DNA of 54,461 nt from Planotetraspora thailandica (GCF_016863335.1 NZ_BOOR01000068.1:1-54461); one strand, 5' to 3'; counted from the first letter of the stretch, positions 1-8,015 are shown. The notes: generated by a model not told the origin, from the sequence alone. Made by a program: numbers and translations.

Positions 1-14
1 CCCCCCCCCCCCCC
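1..14. other. Poly-C run at left edge
   Basis: The window opens with 14 consecutive C residues. This is most simply a contig-end or library artefact rather than biology. The following bases up to 92 show no recognisable gene. Confidence 0.6.
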
Positions 15-92
15 GGAGTCGGCGGCCGCCCGCGCGTAGAAGCTCGGCCGACTCGTCAGGGCCACGCGGCAGGTCGCATCACAGCGGCGACG

Positions 93-971
93 CTAACGAG
101 CGAGCAGCGCGCGGGTCCGGGGCACGACCTCCTCCGCGAACATCCGGATCTGCTCGGGCGAGGAGACGACCGGCCAGAAGACGAATGTGTCGAAGCGCAG
201 ACGGGTCGCCCAGTCGGCGAGGGTCTCGGCCCACAGCTCGGCCGGGCCGTTCAATCCCTGGCCGTCGGTGCCCGGGCCGATCGTGCCGAACACGTTGTAG
301 ATACGCCGGATCCGCGCCGGGTCGCGGCCCGCCTCGACGGCGGCGCGGTCGATGACGTCCTGCAAATCGGGCACCTGGGGTGGCGGGATGTAGATGTTCA
401 GCGGGCACACCCAGCCGTCGGCAAGGCGGCCGATCATGCGAAGCATCCGGGGCTTCTGTGCGCCCACCCACAGGCCGATCGCACGGCTCGGGGTGGGCCC
501 GGGCTGGTAGCCGTGAACCTGGTGGTGCTCGCCGACCAGGGCGAACGGGCGTGATCCCCAGGCCGCCTTGATGATCTGCAGGGCTTCTTCGGTGGCCTCG
601 ACGCTTTCGGCCGGGGTCCGCGCCGGGCCGCCCATGCCCGCGATGGCCTCCGCGAACGCCCCCGCACCGACACCCAGCTCGATCCGGCCGCCGCTGAGCA
701 GGTCGAGTGAGGCGGCGGCCTTGGCGAGCATCACCGGCGGTCGCAACGCCAGATCGGCGACGGCGGGGAAGAACCGGATGTGCTCGGTGCGGTCGGCCAG
801 GTGGGTGATCAGCGTCCAGGTGTCGAGGAACCCCGCCTGGTACGGATGGTCCTGGACGGCCACCAGATCCAGCCCGGCGGCGTCGGCGACCTGGGCGAGG
901 CGGGTGATGTCGTCGATGGCCGCCGCGTCGGGGGTCACCGATATGCCGAAGCTGAGGGGGTTCACTCCCAT
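93..971 (-). CDS. LLM-class F420-dependent oxidoreductase
   Basis: A 292-residue luciferase-like monooxygenase-fold protein, predicted to use F420 (or FMN) to oxidise or reduce an unknown small substrate in the cytoplasm. Visible family features are the N-terminal ISVTPDAAAIDDITRLAQVADAAG strand-helix unit, VQDHPYQ, RIELGVGAGAFAEAIAGMG and the WVGAQKPRML segment. An ATG at 971 is preferred because a GGAGGAG Shine-Dalgarno lies 6 nt upstream; ATGs at 977 and 986 are alternatives. The gene overlaps the end of the upstream hemerythrin gene by 10 nt, implying translational coupling and common control by the divergent MarR gene. The substrate cannot be read from sequence. Confidence 0.88.
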   Translation of the reverse strand: MGVNPLSFGISVTPDAAAIDDITRLAQVADAAGLDLVAVQDHPYQAGFLDTWTLITHLADRTEHIRFFPAVADLALRPPVMLAKAAASLDLLSGGRIELGVGAGAFAEAIAGMGGPARTPAESVEATEEALQIIKAAWGSRPFALVGEHHQVHGYQPGPTPSRAIGLWVGAQKPRMLRMIGRLADGWVCPLNIYIPPPQVPDLQDVIDRAAVEAGRDPARIRRIYNVFGTIGPGTDGQGLNGPAELWAETLADWATRLRFDTFVFWPVVSSPEQIRMFAEEVVPRTRALLAR

Positions 972-1474
972 GGCCATCTCCTCCATGACCTCAATGTGGG
1001 GCTGATCGACCGCTCCTCGAAGTCGAGGTGCTCGAGCAGGTGCGCGCCGAGCTCGTTGAGGGCGCCGGCCAGCCGCCGCCGTGCGTCCGCGTCCTGATCG
1101 GTGCCGAGCAGGCCCGCGATGGCCTCCACCGTGTCCAGCAGGTCGGACACCTTCCTGTGGTCGGACTCCAGACGGTCGACCGTACGGGCGAGGGAGGGGT
1201 CGGCCTGCCGCAGCGCGGGGAACAGCATCGCGCTTTCGAGGCCGTGGTGGTGATGGACGAACTGGCAGTACTGCAGGCAGTTCACGCGCAGCTGCCACAG
1301 CGGGCTCTGTGTCTGCAGCGAGCGGATCGTGGTCGTGATGTGGACGGCCGAGGCGCCCCCGGCCGCCTGGGCGGCGAGCTCCCGGATGGTGGCGAGGTCC
1401 TGGCGGAGGATGCCGTGAATCCACTGGAGCTCCTGCACCAGATGTTCGCCGGGCGCGACCGTTCGTTCTTTCAT
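962..1474 (-). CDS. Hemerythrin HHE domain protein
   Basis: A 170-residue four-helix hemerythrin-like protein. The candidate diiron ligands are spread as in the HHE family: an early His (QWIHGIL), the FVHHHHGLESAML segment, LESDHRKV and HLLEHLDFEE. Members bind non-haem iron and act in O2, NO or peroxide sensing and detoxification; which applies here is unknown. It is the first gene of a two-gene unit with the LLM oxidoreductase (10-nt overlap) and is transcribed away from a MarR regulator, suggesting a redox or electrophile response. The ATG at 1474 leaves a 71-bp intergenic region with two nested inverted repeats. Confidence 0.88.
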   Translation of the reverse strand: MKERTVAPGEHLVQELQWIHGILRQDLATIRELAAQAAGGASAVHITTTIRSLQTQSPLWQLRVNCLQYCQFVHHHHGLESAMLFPALRQADPSLARTVDRLESDHRKVSDLLDTVEAIAGLLGTDQDADARRRLAGALNELGAHLLEHLDFEERSISPTLRSWRRWPWE

Positions 1475-1483
1475 ACCGTCGAA

Positions 1484-1545
1484 GCTATCAGATCGTTGAA
1501 CTACTTCAACTATCCAAATACAGCAATGATTGATGGGCTGATAGC
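1484..1545. promoter_or_regulatory. Outer inverted repeat in hemerythrin/MarR intergenic region
   Basis: GCTATCAG at 1484-1491 is mirrored by CTGATAGC at 1538-1545. The right arm directly abuts the MarR start codon. The arms are widely spaced (46 nt), so this could be two half-sites of an operator or chance; it encloses the tighter palindrome at 1495-1510. Confidence 0.35.
1495..1510. promoter_or_regulatory. Candidate MarR operator (GTTGAA-N4-TTCAAC)
   Basis: A perfect 6-4-6 palindrome in the divergent promoter region. Its left arm supplies a TTGAAC -35 element (1496-1501) for marR, followed 17 nt later by TACAGC (1519-1524) as -10. The opposite strand reads TTGAAG at the same site toward the hemerythrin gene. 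A repressor here would block both promoters, as in MarR autoregulation. Confidence 0.6.
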
Positions 1546-2010
1546 ATGCGAGACATGGCAGAGGACGTTCACAGCGGCACGGACAGGCTGGGGCTGCTGC
1601 TGGCCCGGCACGGGGTGATCATGAATCTGCGCATCCGCGAGGCGCTCGGCGTCAACGGGCTGACGTCCCGCCAGGGAATGGCGTTGATGCATCTGGCGGA
1701 GACCGGGCGGATGAGCCAGCAGGCGTTGCTGGAGGCGCTCGGCCTCGATCCGAGCGTGCTCGTCGCGGTGCTGAACGACCTCGAACGCGAAGGCCTGGCC
1801 GAGCGCCGGCGCGATCCCGCCGACCGGCGCCGGCACATCGTGGAGATAACCGCGGCGGGGCGCCGCGCGTCGTCCGTGGTGGAGGACGCGCTCGCGGCCG
1901 TGGAGCGCGACCTGTTCGCCGATCTCGACGACGAACAGGTCGCTCAGTTGCGGGGGCTTCTGTCGCGCGTCAGGACCACGCCCGACGACCCCGCGTGCAC
2001 GGAGGCATGA
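1546..2010 (+). CDS. MarR family transcriptional regulator
   Basis: A 154-residue winged-helix protein. The recognition-helix region reads MSQQALLEALGLDPSVLVAVLNDLEREGL and the wing is RRRDPADRRRHIVEITAAGR, both typical of MarR. Ligand and targets are unknown, but the divergent hemerythrin-LLM pair and the palindrome at 1495-1510 suggest local autoregulated control. No good Shine-Dalgarno precedes ATG 1546; an in-frame ATG lies at 1555. It converges on the SsuD-like gene with 6 nt between stop codons. Confidence 0.9.
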   Translation: MRDMAEDVHSGTDRLGLLLARHGVIMNLRIREALGVNGLTSRQGMALMHLAETGRMSQQALLEALGLDPSVLVAVLNDLEREGLAERRRDPADRRRHIVEITAAGRRASSVVEDALAAVERDLFADLDDEQVAQLRGLLSRVRTTPDDPACTEA

Positions 2011-2016
2011 CCGCGC

Positions 2017-3153
2017 TCACGACGCCGCGAACGGCACCAGCGACGGAGAGGCGGCCGGACGGCCGGGATGGGTCCACAGGCCCCGCCGTTCGAGGATGGG
2101 CAGCACGCCCTCGCCGAACCAGTAGGCCTCTTCCAGGTGGGGGTAACCCGACAGGATGAACTCGTCGAGCCCCAACGCGTGATATTCGGCGATGCGGTCG
2201 GCGACCTCTTCGTGGCTGCCGACCAGCGCGGTCCCCGCTCCGCCGCGGACCAGCCCCACGCCCGCCCAGAGATTGGGTGAGATCTCCAGGCCGTCCCGGG
2301 ATCCGCCGTGCAGGTCGAGCATGCGGCGCTGCCCCTCCGACTCGCTGCGCCGCAGGCCGGCCTGCACCCGCTCGATGGTGGCGGGGTCGACGCCGTCGAG
2401 CAGCCGTGCGGCCTGCGCCCACGCCTCGGCCGCGGTGTCGCGGGTGATGACGTGGAGCCTGATGCCGAAGCCGAGCGTGCGGCCCTCCGTCGCCGCCAGG
2501 CCCCTGATCCACTCGATCTTCTTCGCGACGGCCGCCGGGGGCTCGCCCCAAGTCAGGTAGACGTCGCAGTGCCGTGCGGCGACCGGTCCGGCGGCGGCCG
2601 ACGACCCGCCGAAATACAGCGGCGGCACCGGGTCGGGCAGCCGTGCGAGCCTGGCCTCCTCCACGGCGAGGTGCTCTCCCCTGAAGGTGACCGGGTCGCC
2701 CTTCCAGAGCTCGCGCACGATGTGGAGGAACTCGTCGGTACGCGCATAGCGGGCCTCCTTGTCGAGGAAGTCTCCGTACGCGCGCTGCTCGTGGGCCTCC
2801 CCGCCGGTCACGACGTTGAGCAGCAGCCGTCCCTCCGACTGCCACTGGTAGGTCGCGGCCATCTGCGCGGCGAGGGTCGGGCTGACCAGCCCGGGCCGGA
2901 AGGCGACGAGGAACTTCAGCCGCCGCGTCGCCTCCACCAGGAACGCCGTGCTCAGCCAGGCGTCGTCGCACCAGGCGCCCGCGGGGGTGAGCGCACCCTC
3001 GAACCCGAGGTCCTCGGCGCCCGCCGCGATCTGCCCGAGGTAGCTGCGCGACGGCGGGCGGTCGCCTCCTGCGGCGCCCGCGGGCAGGCCGTGGCCGCCG
3101 CCGACGATGTGCCGGCTGTCGCCGTTGGTGGGCAGGAACCAGTGGAACTTCAT
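2017..3153 (-). CDS. ssuD: SsuD-like FMNH2-dependent alkanesulfonate monooxygenase
   Basis: A 378-residue LLM-family protein matching two-component flavin monooxygenases that release sulfite from organosulfonates, with reduced FMN supplied by a partner reductase. Family segments include MKFHWFLPTNGD at the N-terminus, FLVAFRPG, LLLNVVTGGEAHEQRAYGDFL and ILSGYPHLEEAYWFGEGVLP near the C-terminus. The ATG at 3153 overlaps the stop of the upstream SfnB-like gene (TGATG), so translation is coupled. An upstream open extension to 3549 on this strand is antisense-frame shadow inside the neighbour. No flavin reductase or ABC transporter gene for sulfonates is adjacent. Substrate (sulfonate versus sulfone) is not certain. 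Confidence 0.85.
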   Translation of the reverse strand: MKFHWFLPTNGDSRHIVGGGHGLPAGAAGGDRPPSRSYLGQIAAGAEDLGFEGALTPAGAWCDDAWLSTAFLVEATRRLKFLVAFRPGLVSPTLAAQMAATYQWQSEGRLLLNVVTGGEAHEQRAYGDFLDKEARYARTDEFLHIVRELWKGDPVTFRGEHLAVEEARLARLPDPVPPLYFGGSSAAAGPVAARHCDVYLTWGEPPAAVAKKIEWIRGLAATEGRTLGFGIRLHVITRDTAAEAWAQAARLLDGVDPATIERVQAGLRRSESEGQRRMLDLHGGSRDGLEISPNLWAGVGLVRGGAGTALVGSHEEVADRIAEYHALGLDEFILSGYPHLEEAYWFGEGVLPILERRGLWTHPGRPAASPSLVPFAAS

Positions 3154-4337
3154 CAGATCACTCCGTGCCGGGGCGGGTGGGTGCCGTTGAGGGTGTGGCG
3201 GCCGATGTGCTGAACCTTCCAGCGCACCGGGTCGTGCAGGGTGTGCGTGCGGGCGTTGCGCCAGTGCCGGTGCAGGTTGAGCCGGTCCAGGGCCGACCGC
3301 GTACCCGACACCTCGAAGAGCGCGTTGACGAGCTCGATCGCGGTTCCGTCCGCATGCGCCTTGGCCACGGCGACCGCGACCGACGCAGCGGCCGCGTTGT
3401 CGTCGGTGAGCTCGGCCCTGGCCGCGTCCACGGCGCGGCCCGCCTCGGCGAGCAGGGCCTCCGCCGCGCGCAGCCGGATGGTGAGCTCGCCGAAACGCTG
3501 GATCAGCAGGGGGTCTTCTGCGGCGGTGGCCGCCCCGCTCTCGAACCACGGCCGCGATTTCGTACGGACGAAGTCCGCGGCCTCGCGCAGGGCCCCGCCC
3601 GCGATGCCGACATCGATGGCCGCGTGGAGCAACTGGGCGTAGGAGCCGTGCACCTGCGGCCCGGTGAAGGTCAGGTGATGGGGAACGACGTGGCGGGCGG
3701 GCACGCGCACGTCGTTGAGGCGCACCGTGCCGCTGGCCGTCAGCCGCTGGCCCATGCCAGCCCAGTCGTCCACGACCTCGAGGCCGTCGGCGTCGGCCGG
3801 CACGTAGGCGACGTGCAGCTTCTCGTCGTCGCCCACGGCGAGCACGGGGATCCAGTGGGCGAACAACGCCCCCGTGCTGTAGTGCTTCTCGCCCGTCAGC
3901 ACCAGGTCGCCGCCCTCGGGGTCGGCACGCAGGCGGGTGCGGTAGTCCTGCACGTGCTTGGTGCCCGCCTCCGACTGGGCGTTGCCGAATCGCCCGCCCC
4001 GGAGGATCTCGCCGAAGAAGAACGCCTGCTGCTCGGGCGTTCCCTGCTGCTTGAGCACGTTGATGTAGACGAAATGGCTCTGCGGGATCTGAGCGATGTT
4101 CGGGTCGCCCGTCGCGAGGAGACGCACGACCTCGGCGACCGTCTGGGCGCCCACGTCGGCTCCGCCGTACTGCGTGGGCACGGTGACGGCGAGCAGGCCA
4201 CTGGCCGACAGTTGGTCGAGCTCCTCGCGGGGCAGGCGCCGTGAGGCGTCACGCTCGGCCGCGTCCCTGGCGAACCGCTCCGACAGCTCCGCCGCCACCG
4301 TGAGCGCTTCCACGGCCGAGCCGATCACATGGGTCAT
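3153..4337 (-). CDS. sfnB: SfnB-family sulfur acquisition oxidoreductase (acyl-CoA dehydrogenase fold)
   Basis: A 394-residue acyl-CoA-dehydrogenase-fold flavoprotein of the SfnB/DszC type, which hydroxylate sulfones or related organosulfur compounds or serve sulfur starvation metabolism. Diagnostic stretches are VTVPTQYGGADVG, IPQSHFVYINVLKQQGT, GRFGNAQSEAGTK, LTGEKHYSTGALFAHWI and the C-terminal RNARTHTLHDPVRWK. It is the first gene of the pair with the SsuD-like monooxygenase, so the unit likely liberates sulfite from organosulfur sources. The ATG at 4337 has only a weak ribosome binding site. The 237-bp upstream region is shared with the divergent SulP-carbonic anhydrase gene. Confidence 0.85.
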   Translation of the reverse strand: MTHVIGSAVEALTVAAELSERFARDAAERDASRRLPREELDQLSASGLLAVTVPTQYGGADVGAQTVAEVVRLLATGDPNIAQIPQSHFVYINVLKQQGTPEQQAFFFGEILRGGRFGNAQSEAGTKHVQDYRTRLRADPEGGDLVLTGEKHYSTGALFAHWIPVLAVGDDEKLHVAYVPADADGLEVVDDWAGMGQRLTASGTVRLNDVRVPARHVVPHHLTFTGPQVHGSYAQLLHAAIDVGIAGGALREAADFVRTKSRPWFESGAATAAEDPLLIQRFGELTIRLRAAEALLAEAGRAVDAARAELTDDNAAAASVAVAVAKAHADGTAIELVNALFEVSGTRSALDRLNLHRHWRNARTHTLHDPVRWKVQHIGRHTLNGTHPPRHGVI

Positions 4338-4465
4338 CTGTCACAACCTGTTCCGTACTGCATGCACTCGACCGGTCCAGGCGGCCCGGGAGATCGGCGC
4401 GAGGACGGCAGCGGGAGGACGTCGCTGTGCGGCACGCGCAGATTCCCCTCCTCATTCCCGCACAA

Positions 4466-4476
4466 ACAGTAGGAAA
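4466..4476. promoter_or_regulatory. ACAGTAGGAAA motif, candidate sulfur/CA regulon site
   Basis: The 237-bp divergent region 4338-4574 contains ACAGTAGGAAA followed by ATGGGG. The same 11-mer, followed by TAGGG, lies upstream of the CanA-type carbonic anhydrase gene (45402-45412). A loosely mirrored CATTCCC lies on its left. It may be a shared operator, but no regulator is identified. Confidence 0.3.
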
Positions 4477-4574
4477 ATGGGGTTTTCATGTCAATGCCGG
4501 GCGACGTGATCTCTTAGCCCGCGCTTGTCCCAGGTTTGTGATGTTCGTGATGGTCTGCGACGTACGTTCATAGA

Positions 4575-6803
4575 GTGACTGTTTGTGCTGAGATAGACAC
4601 GAAGCGTCGTTTGTTGTCCGTGATGCGATATGACGTACCGGCGTCGCTGGTCGTCTTCCTCGTCGCGGTGCCGCTGTCGCTGGGGATCTCCGTCGCGTCG
4701 GGCGCCCCGATCGCGGCCGGGCTGGTGGCGGCGGTGGTCGGCGGCGTGGTGGCGGGCGCGCTGGGCGGATCGGTGGTCCAGGTCAGCGGGCCCGCGGCGG
4801 GCCTCGCCCTGGTCGTGTCCGAACTCGTCCACACCTTCGGCTGGCGCGCGACCTGCATGATCACGGTGTTCGCCGGGGCGCTCCAGGTGCTGCTGGGCGT
4901 CTTCCGCGTCGCCAGGGCGGCGCTCGGCGTCTCGCCCGCGGTCGTGCACGGCATGCTGGCCGGGGTCGGCGTCGTGATCGCGTTGTCTCAGCTCCACATC
5001 GTCCTCGGCGGCAAGCCGCAGAGCTCCGCCGTGGACAACCTGCTCACGCTTCCCTACCAGATCATGAACAACCACGGCCACGCCGTCATGATCGGCCTCA
5101 TCACGATCATGGTCATGCTGGTCTGGGGACGGCTGCCCAAGGTTCGGGCGGTGCCCGCGCCGCTGGCCGCCCTGCTGATCGCGGCGGTGCCCGCGGCGTT
5201 GTTCGGCTGCCTGACGAAGGTCGACCTGTCCGGCGGCTTCTCCTCGCTCCAGCATCCGATGTTGCCGCAGGGCGAGGTGCTCGCCATCGTCTCGGCCGTC
5301 CTGCTCGTCTCACTGCTCGCCGGGGTCGAGTCGCTGCTCACCTGTGTCGCGTCGGACCGCATGCACCCGGGCCCCCGGGCCAACCTCGACAGGGAACTGG
5401 CCGCCCAGGGCGTGGCCAACGTCGTCTCCGGCGCCTGCGGAGGGCTCCCCGTGGCCGGCGTGGTCGTCCGTACGACGACCAACGTGCGGGCGGGTGCGCG
5501 CAGCCGCTGGTCGACGGTGCTGCACGGCGTGTGGATCCTGCTGTTCACCGTGTGCTTCGGCTGGCTGATCGCGCTCATCCCGATGGAGGCGCTGGCCGCA
5601 CTGCTGATGTTCATCGGCGTCCAGATGGTCAACCTCGGACACGCGCGCAACCTGCGCAGCCACCGGGAGATGCCGATCTATTTCGTGACGATGGGCGGTG
5701 TCGTGCTCATCGGGCTGGCCGAGGGCGTCGCCATCGGGCTGGGCCTCGCGGCCCTGCTGGCCCTGCGCCGCCTCACCGGAGTGTCGGTGCAGGCGCGCGA
5801 GTCCGGCGGGCGGTGGCGGGTGGTCGTCAGCGGGTCGCTCACCTTCCTCGCGGTTCCCCGGCTGACCAGGGCGCTCGCGGCGATCCCGCCCGGTGCGGCC
5901 GTCGCGCTCGACCTCGACATCGACTTCATGGACAACGCCGCCTTCGAGGCGCTCCAGGCGTGGCGGGTGCAGCACGAGCGCGGCGGCGGCACGGTCGACG
6001 TCGACGAGCAGCACGGCGACTGGTACGCCACCGCGGTCGGCGGCACCCGCGTGTCGGCGGGAAAGACTCACACGCGGCACGACCGGTGGTGGCAGCCGTG
6101 GGCCCACCGCCGTACGGCCGGCGCACCGGAACAGCCGCTGGAGTCGCAGGAGTCGCAGGAAAGCGTTCCCGACCTGCTGGAGGGCACCCGGGAGTTCCAG
6201 CGGCGCACGGCCCCGCGCATGCGCCCGCTCCTCCACGGGATGGCACGCGAGCAGGCGCCCTCGCACCTGTTCATCGCGTGCGCGGACTCGCGGATCGTGC
6301 CGAACATCATCACCGCGAGCGGGCCAGGAGACCTTTTCACCGCCCGCAACGTCGGCAACCTCGTGCCCCGCGCGGCGAGCGCCCCGGCCGGGGAGTCGGT
6401 GACCGCGGCGATCGAGTACGCCGTGAGCGTGCTGAAGGTGAAGACCATCACGGTGTGCGGCCACTCGGGATGCGGCGCGATGGCCGCCCTGCTCGGCAAG
6501 GCCCCCGACCTGCCGGGCCTGCGCGGCTGGCTGCGCCACGCGGAGCACAGCCTGGAGCGGTTCCACTCGGCGGAACGATCGCTGCATCCCGACGAGAACG
6601 GCGAGGGTGAGCCGCTCGACCGCCTCTGCCGGATCAACGTGATCCAGCAGCTCGACAATCTGCGCACCCACCCTCTGGTGGACCACATGGTGCGGGACGG
6701 GCGGCTCGAGCTCACCGGTCTCTACTTCGACATCGGCGCGGCGCGCGTGCACGTGCTCGAACGCGAGGGTTTCACCCCGGTGCCCGAGATGCGGACACAC
6801 TGA
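4575..6803 (+). CDS. SulP-family anion transporter fused to beta-carbonic anhydrase
   Basis: A 742-residue membrane protein with three parts. Residues ~15-400 form a multi-span SulP transporter (FLVAVPLSLGISVASGAP, LGGSVVQVSGPAAG, the G-rich core and AEGVAIGLGLAALLAL). Residues ~410-490 resemble a STAS domain (VALDLDIDFMDNAAFEAL). Residues ~535-742 form a beta-carbonic anhydrase with zinc ligands C569, H630 and C633 and the D571-R573 dyad in CADSR and CGHSGCG. The architecture and length match mycobacterial Rv3273-type proteins, thought to move bicarbonate or sulfate with local CO2 hydration. The annotated GTG at 4575 has no clear Shine-Dalgarno; ATG 4623 is the alternative. The adjacent sulfur genes leave sulfate versus bicarbonate open. 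Confidence 0.92.
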   Translation: MTVCAEIDTKRRLLSVMRYDVPASLVVFLVAVPLSLGISVASGAPIAAGLVAAVVGGVVAGALGGSVVQVSGPAAGLALVVSELVHTFGWRATCMITVFAGALQVLLGVFRVARAALGVSPAVVHGMLAGVGVVIALSQLHIVLGGKPQSSAVDNLLTLPYQIMNNHGHAVMIGLITIMVMLVWGRLPKVRAVPAPLAALLIAAVPAALFGCLTKVDLSGGFSSLQHPMLPQGEVLAIVSAVLLVSLLAGVESLLTCVASDRMHPGPRANLDRELAAQGVANVVSGACGGLPVAGVVVRTTTNVRAGARSRWSTVLHGVWILLFTVCFGWLIALIPMEALAALLMFIGVQMVNLGHARNLRSHREMPIYFVTMGGVVLIGLAEGVAIGLGLAALLALRRLTGVSVQARESGGRWRVVVSGSLTFLAVPRLTRALAAIPPGAAVALDLDIDFMDNAAFEALQAWRVQHERGGGTVDVDEQHGDWYATAVGGTRVSAGKTHTRHDRWWQPWAHRRTAGAPEQPLESQESQESVPDLLEGTREFQRRTAPRMRPLLHGMAREQAPSHLFIACADSRIVPNIITASGPGDLFTARNVGNLVPRAASAPAGESVTAAIEYAVSVLKVKTITVCGHSGCGAMAALLGKAPDLPGLRGWLRHAEHSLERFHSAERSLHPDENGEGEPLDRLCRINVIQQLDNLRTHPLVDHMVRDGRLELTGLYFDIGAARVHVLEREGFTPVPEMRTH

Positions 6804-6810
6804 TCAACAG

Positions 6811-6826
6811 TTCAGCTTGCACTGAA
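6811..6826. promoter_or_regulatory. Candidate ArsR-family operator TTCAG-N6-CTGAA
   Basis: A perfect 5-6-5 palindrome (TTCAGCTTGCACTGAA) 26 nt before the metal-sensor start. It overlaps the candidate -35 hexamer TTGCAC (6817-6822), so bound repressor would occlude RNA polymerase, as is usual for ArsR/SmtB proteins. Confidence 0.55.
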
Positions 6827-6846
6827 TACAGCTTCGGCTTTACTGT
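6817..6846 (+). promoter_or_regulatory. Candidate promoter of the metal-sensor/CDF pair, leaderless
   Basis: TTGCAC (6817-6822), an 18-nt spacer and TACTGT (6841-6846) form a plausible -35/-10 pair. The expected start of transcription, about 7 nt after the -10, falls on the A of ATG 6853, and no Shine-Dalgarno is present. This suggests a leaderless mRNA. Confidence 0.45.
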
Positions 6847-6852
6847 CGAGGC

Positions 6853-7233
6853 ATGCCGACAGACTTCTCCGGTCCCCGTGTCGTCGTCGACGCGGACGCG
6901 CTGGCCCGCGTCGGCGTCGCGCTCGCCGACGCCACCCGCCGCCGGCTCCTGCTGACCCTGCTCGACGGCCCGGCGTTCCCCGCCGACCTGGCCGAGCGGC
7001 TGGAGCTGACCCGCGGCAACGTGTCGAACCATCTCTCCTGCCTGCGCGGCTGCGGACTGGTGACCACCACGCCCGTGGGCCGCCGGGTGCGCTACGAGCT
7101 GGCCGACCCGCGCCTGGCCGTGGCCCTGGCCGAACTCGCCTCGCTCGTGCTGCTCGTCAGCCACGACGAGTGCCCGCCCGACTCCGACTGCTGCGACTCC
7201 GATGAGAGCGCCGACGAAGGCACGGCGCCATGA
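6853..7233 (+). CDS. ArsR/SmtB family metal sensor (CmtR-like)
   Basis: A 126-residue winged-helix repressor. The recognition helix LTRGNVSNHLSCLRGCGLV carries Cys63 and Cys67, the same helix positions that hold the Cys pair of Cd/Pb sensor CmtR, and the tail HDECPPDSDCCDSDES offers further Cys. A Cys-thiolate sensor of Cd(II), Pb(II) or Zn(II) is therefore likely, but the metal is inferred. The gene overlaps the following CDF transporter by 4 nt (ATGA), so sensor and exporter are co-translated, and a palindrome covers its -35. The ATG lies directly at the predicted transcription start. Confidence 0.88.
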   Translation: MPTDFSGPRVVVDADALARVGVALADATRRRLLLTLLDGPAFPADLAERLELTRGNVSNHLSCLRGCGLVTTTPVGRRVRYELADPRLAVALAELASLVLLVSHDECPPDSDCCDSDESADEGTAP

Positions 7234-7928
7234 CCGCGATGTCCCTGGGACCGTCACCGGCCCGCCGCGCCGCACTCGCCCGGCGCATCCGCCTGCTCGT
7301 CGCGGCGACGATCACCTACAACGTCGCCGAGGCCGCGGTCGCGCTCACGGCGGGCACCGCCGCCTCCTCGGCCGCCCTCGTCGGGTTCGGCCTCGACTCC
7401 GCGATCGAGGTCGCCTCGGCGCTCGCCGTCGCCTGGCAGTTCTCTGGGGCCGACCACGAGCGCCGGGAGCGGGCGGCGCTTCGGATCATCGCGCTGTCGT
7501 TCTTCGCTCTGGCCGCCTACGTGTCGGTCGACGCGGTGCGGGCGCTGCTCGGCACGGGAGAGGCCGAGCACTCCACGACGGGCATGGTGCTGGCCGCGTT
7601 GTCGCTCCTGGTCATGCCCGTGCTCTCCCGCGCACAGCGCCGCGCCGGGCGCGAACTGGGGTCGGCGAGCGCCGTGGCCGACTCCAAGCAGACGCTGCTG
7701 TGCACGTATCTGTCGGCCGTCCTGCTCGTCGGCCTGGCGTTGAACAGCCTGTTCGGCTGGTCGTGGGCCGACCCGGTGGCGGCACTCGTCATCGCCGCGG
7801 TCGCGGTCAAGGAGGGCCGCGAGGCGTGGCGCGGCGACGCGTGCTGTGCCGTACCGGGCGGGGGCCACGCGGACGAGCAGGCCGGTGGATGCGCCGACGG
7901 CTGCGCCTGCTGCGGGGGCGCGGCCTGA
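7230..7928 (+). CDS. Cation diffusion facilitator-type metal exporter with Cys-rich tail
   Basis: A 232-residue inner-membrane protein with five to six predicted spans (LLVAATITYNVAEAAVALTAG, SSAALVGFGLDSAIEVASALAVAW, IIALSFFALAAYVSVDAV and others). The FGLDSAIE and VADSKQTLLCTY segments place Asp residues in the transmembrane metal site typical of CDF proteins. It is shorter than classical CDF proteins, and in place of the cytoplasmic ferredoxin-like domain it ends in a Cys-rich tail (DACCAVPGGG, CADGCACCGGAA) that could hand metal to the channel. It is co-translated with the CmtR-like sensor, giving a two-gene metal resistance operon, closed by a strong hairpin that overlaps its stop codon. 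Confidence 0.87.
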   Translation: MTAMSLGPSPARRAALARRIRLLVAATITYNVAEAAVALTAGTAASSAALVGFGLDSAIEVASALAVAWQFSGADHERRERAALRIIALSFFALAAYVSVDAVRALLGTGEAEHSTTGMVLAALSLLVMPVLSRAQRRAGRELGSASAVADSKQTLLCTYLSAVLLVGLALNSLFGWSWADPVAALVIAAVAVKEGREAWRGDACCAVPGGGHADEQAGGCADGCACCGGAA

Positions 7929-7955
7929 CCGGCGCCCGCAGCGGGCGCCGGTCAG
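7925..7955. terminator. Perfect 15-bp-arm hairpin after CDF gene
   Basis: CTGACCGGCGCCCGC (7925-7939) and its exact reverse complement (7941-7955) overlap the CDF stop codon. There is no long T-run, as is common in actinobacteria. It sits between convergent transcription units and could serve both. Confidence 0.75.
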
Positions 7956-8015
7956 AGCGCCGTAAGAGGGACGTGGCCGTCCGCGCCGGCCACCACCGCC
8001 GTCAGGAAGAAAAGG

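Noticed and set aside
1-92. Possible gene fragment at the left edge
   Set aside because: Poly-C start and no biased or recognisable frame; nothing can be supported.
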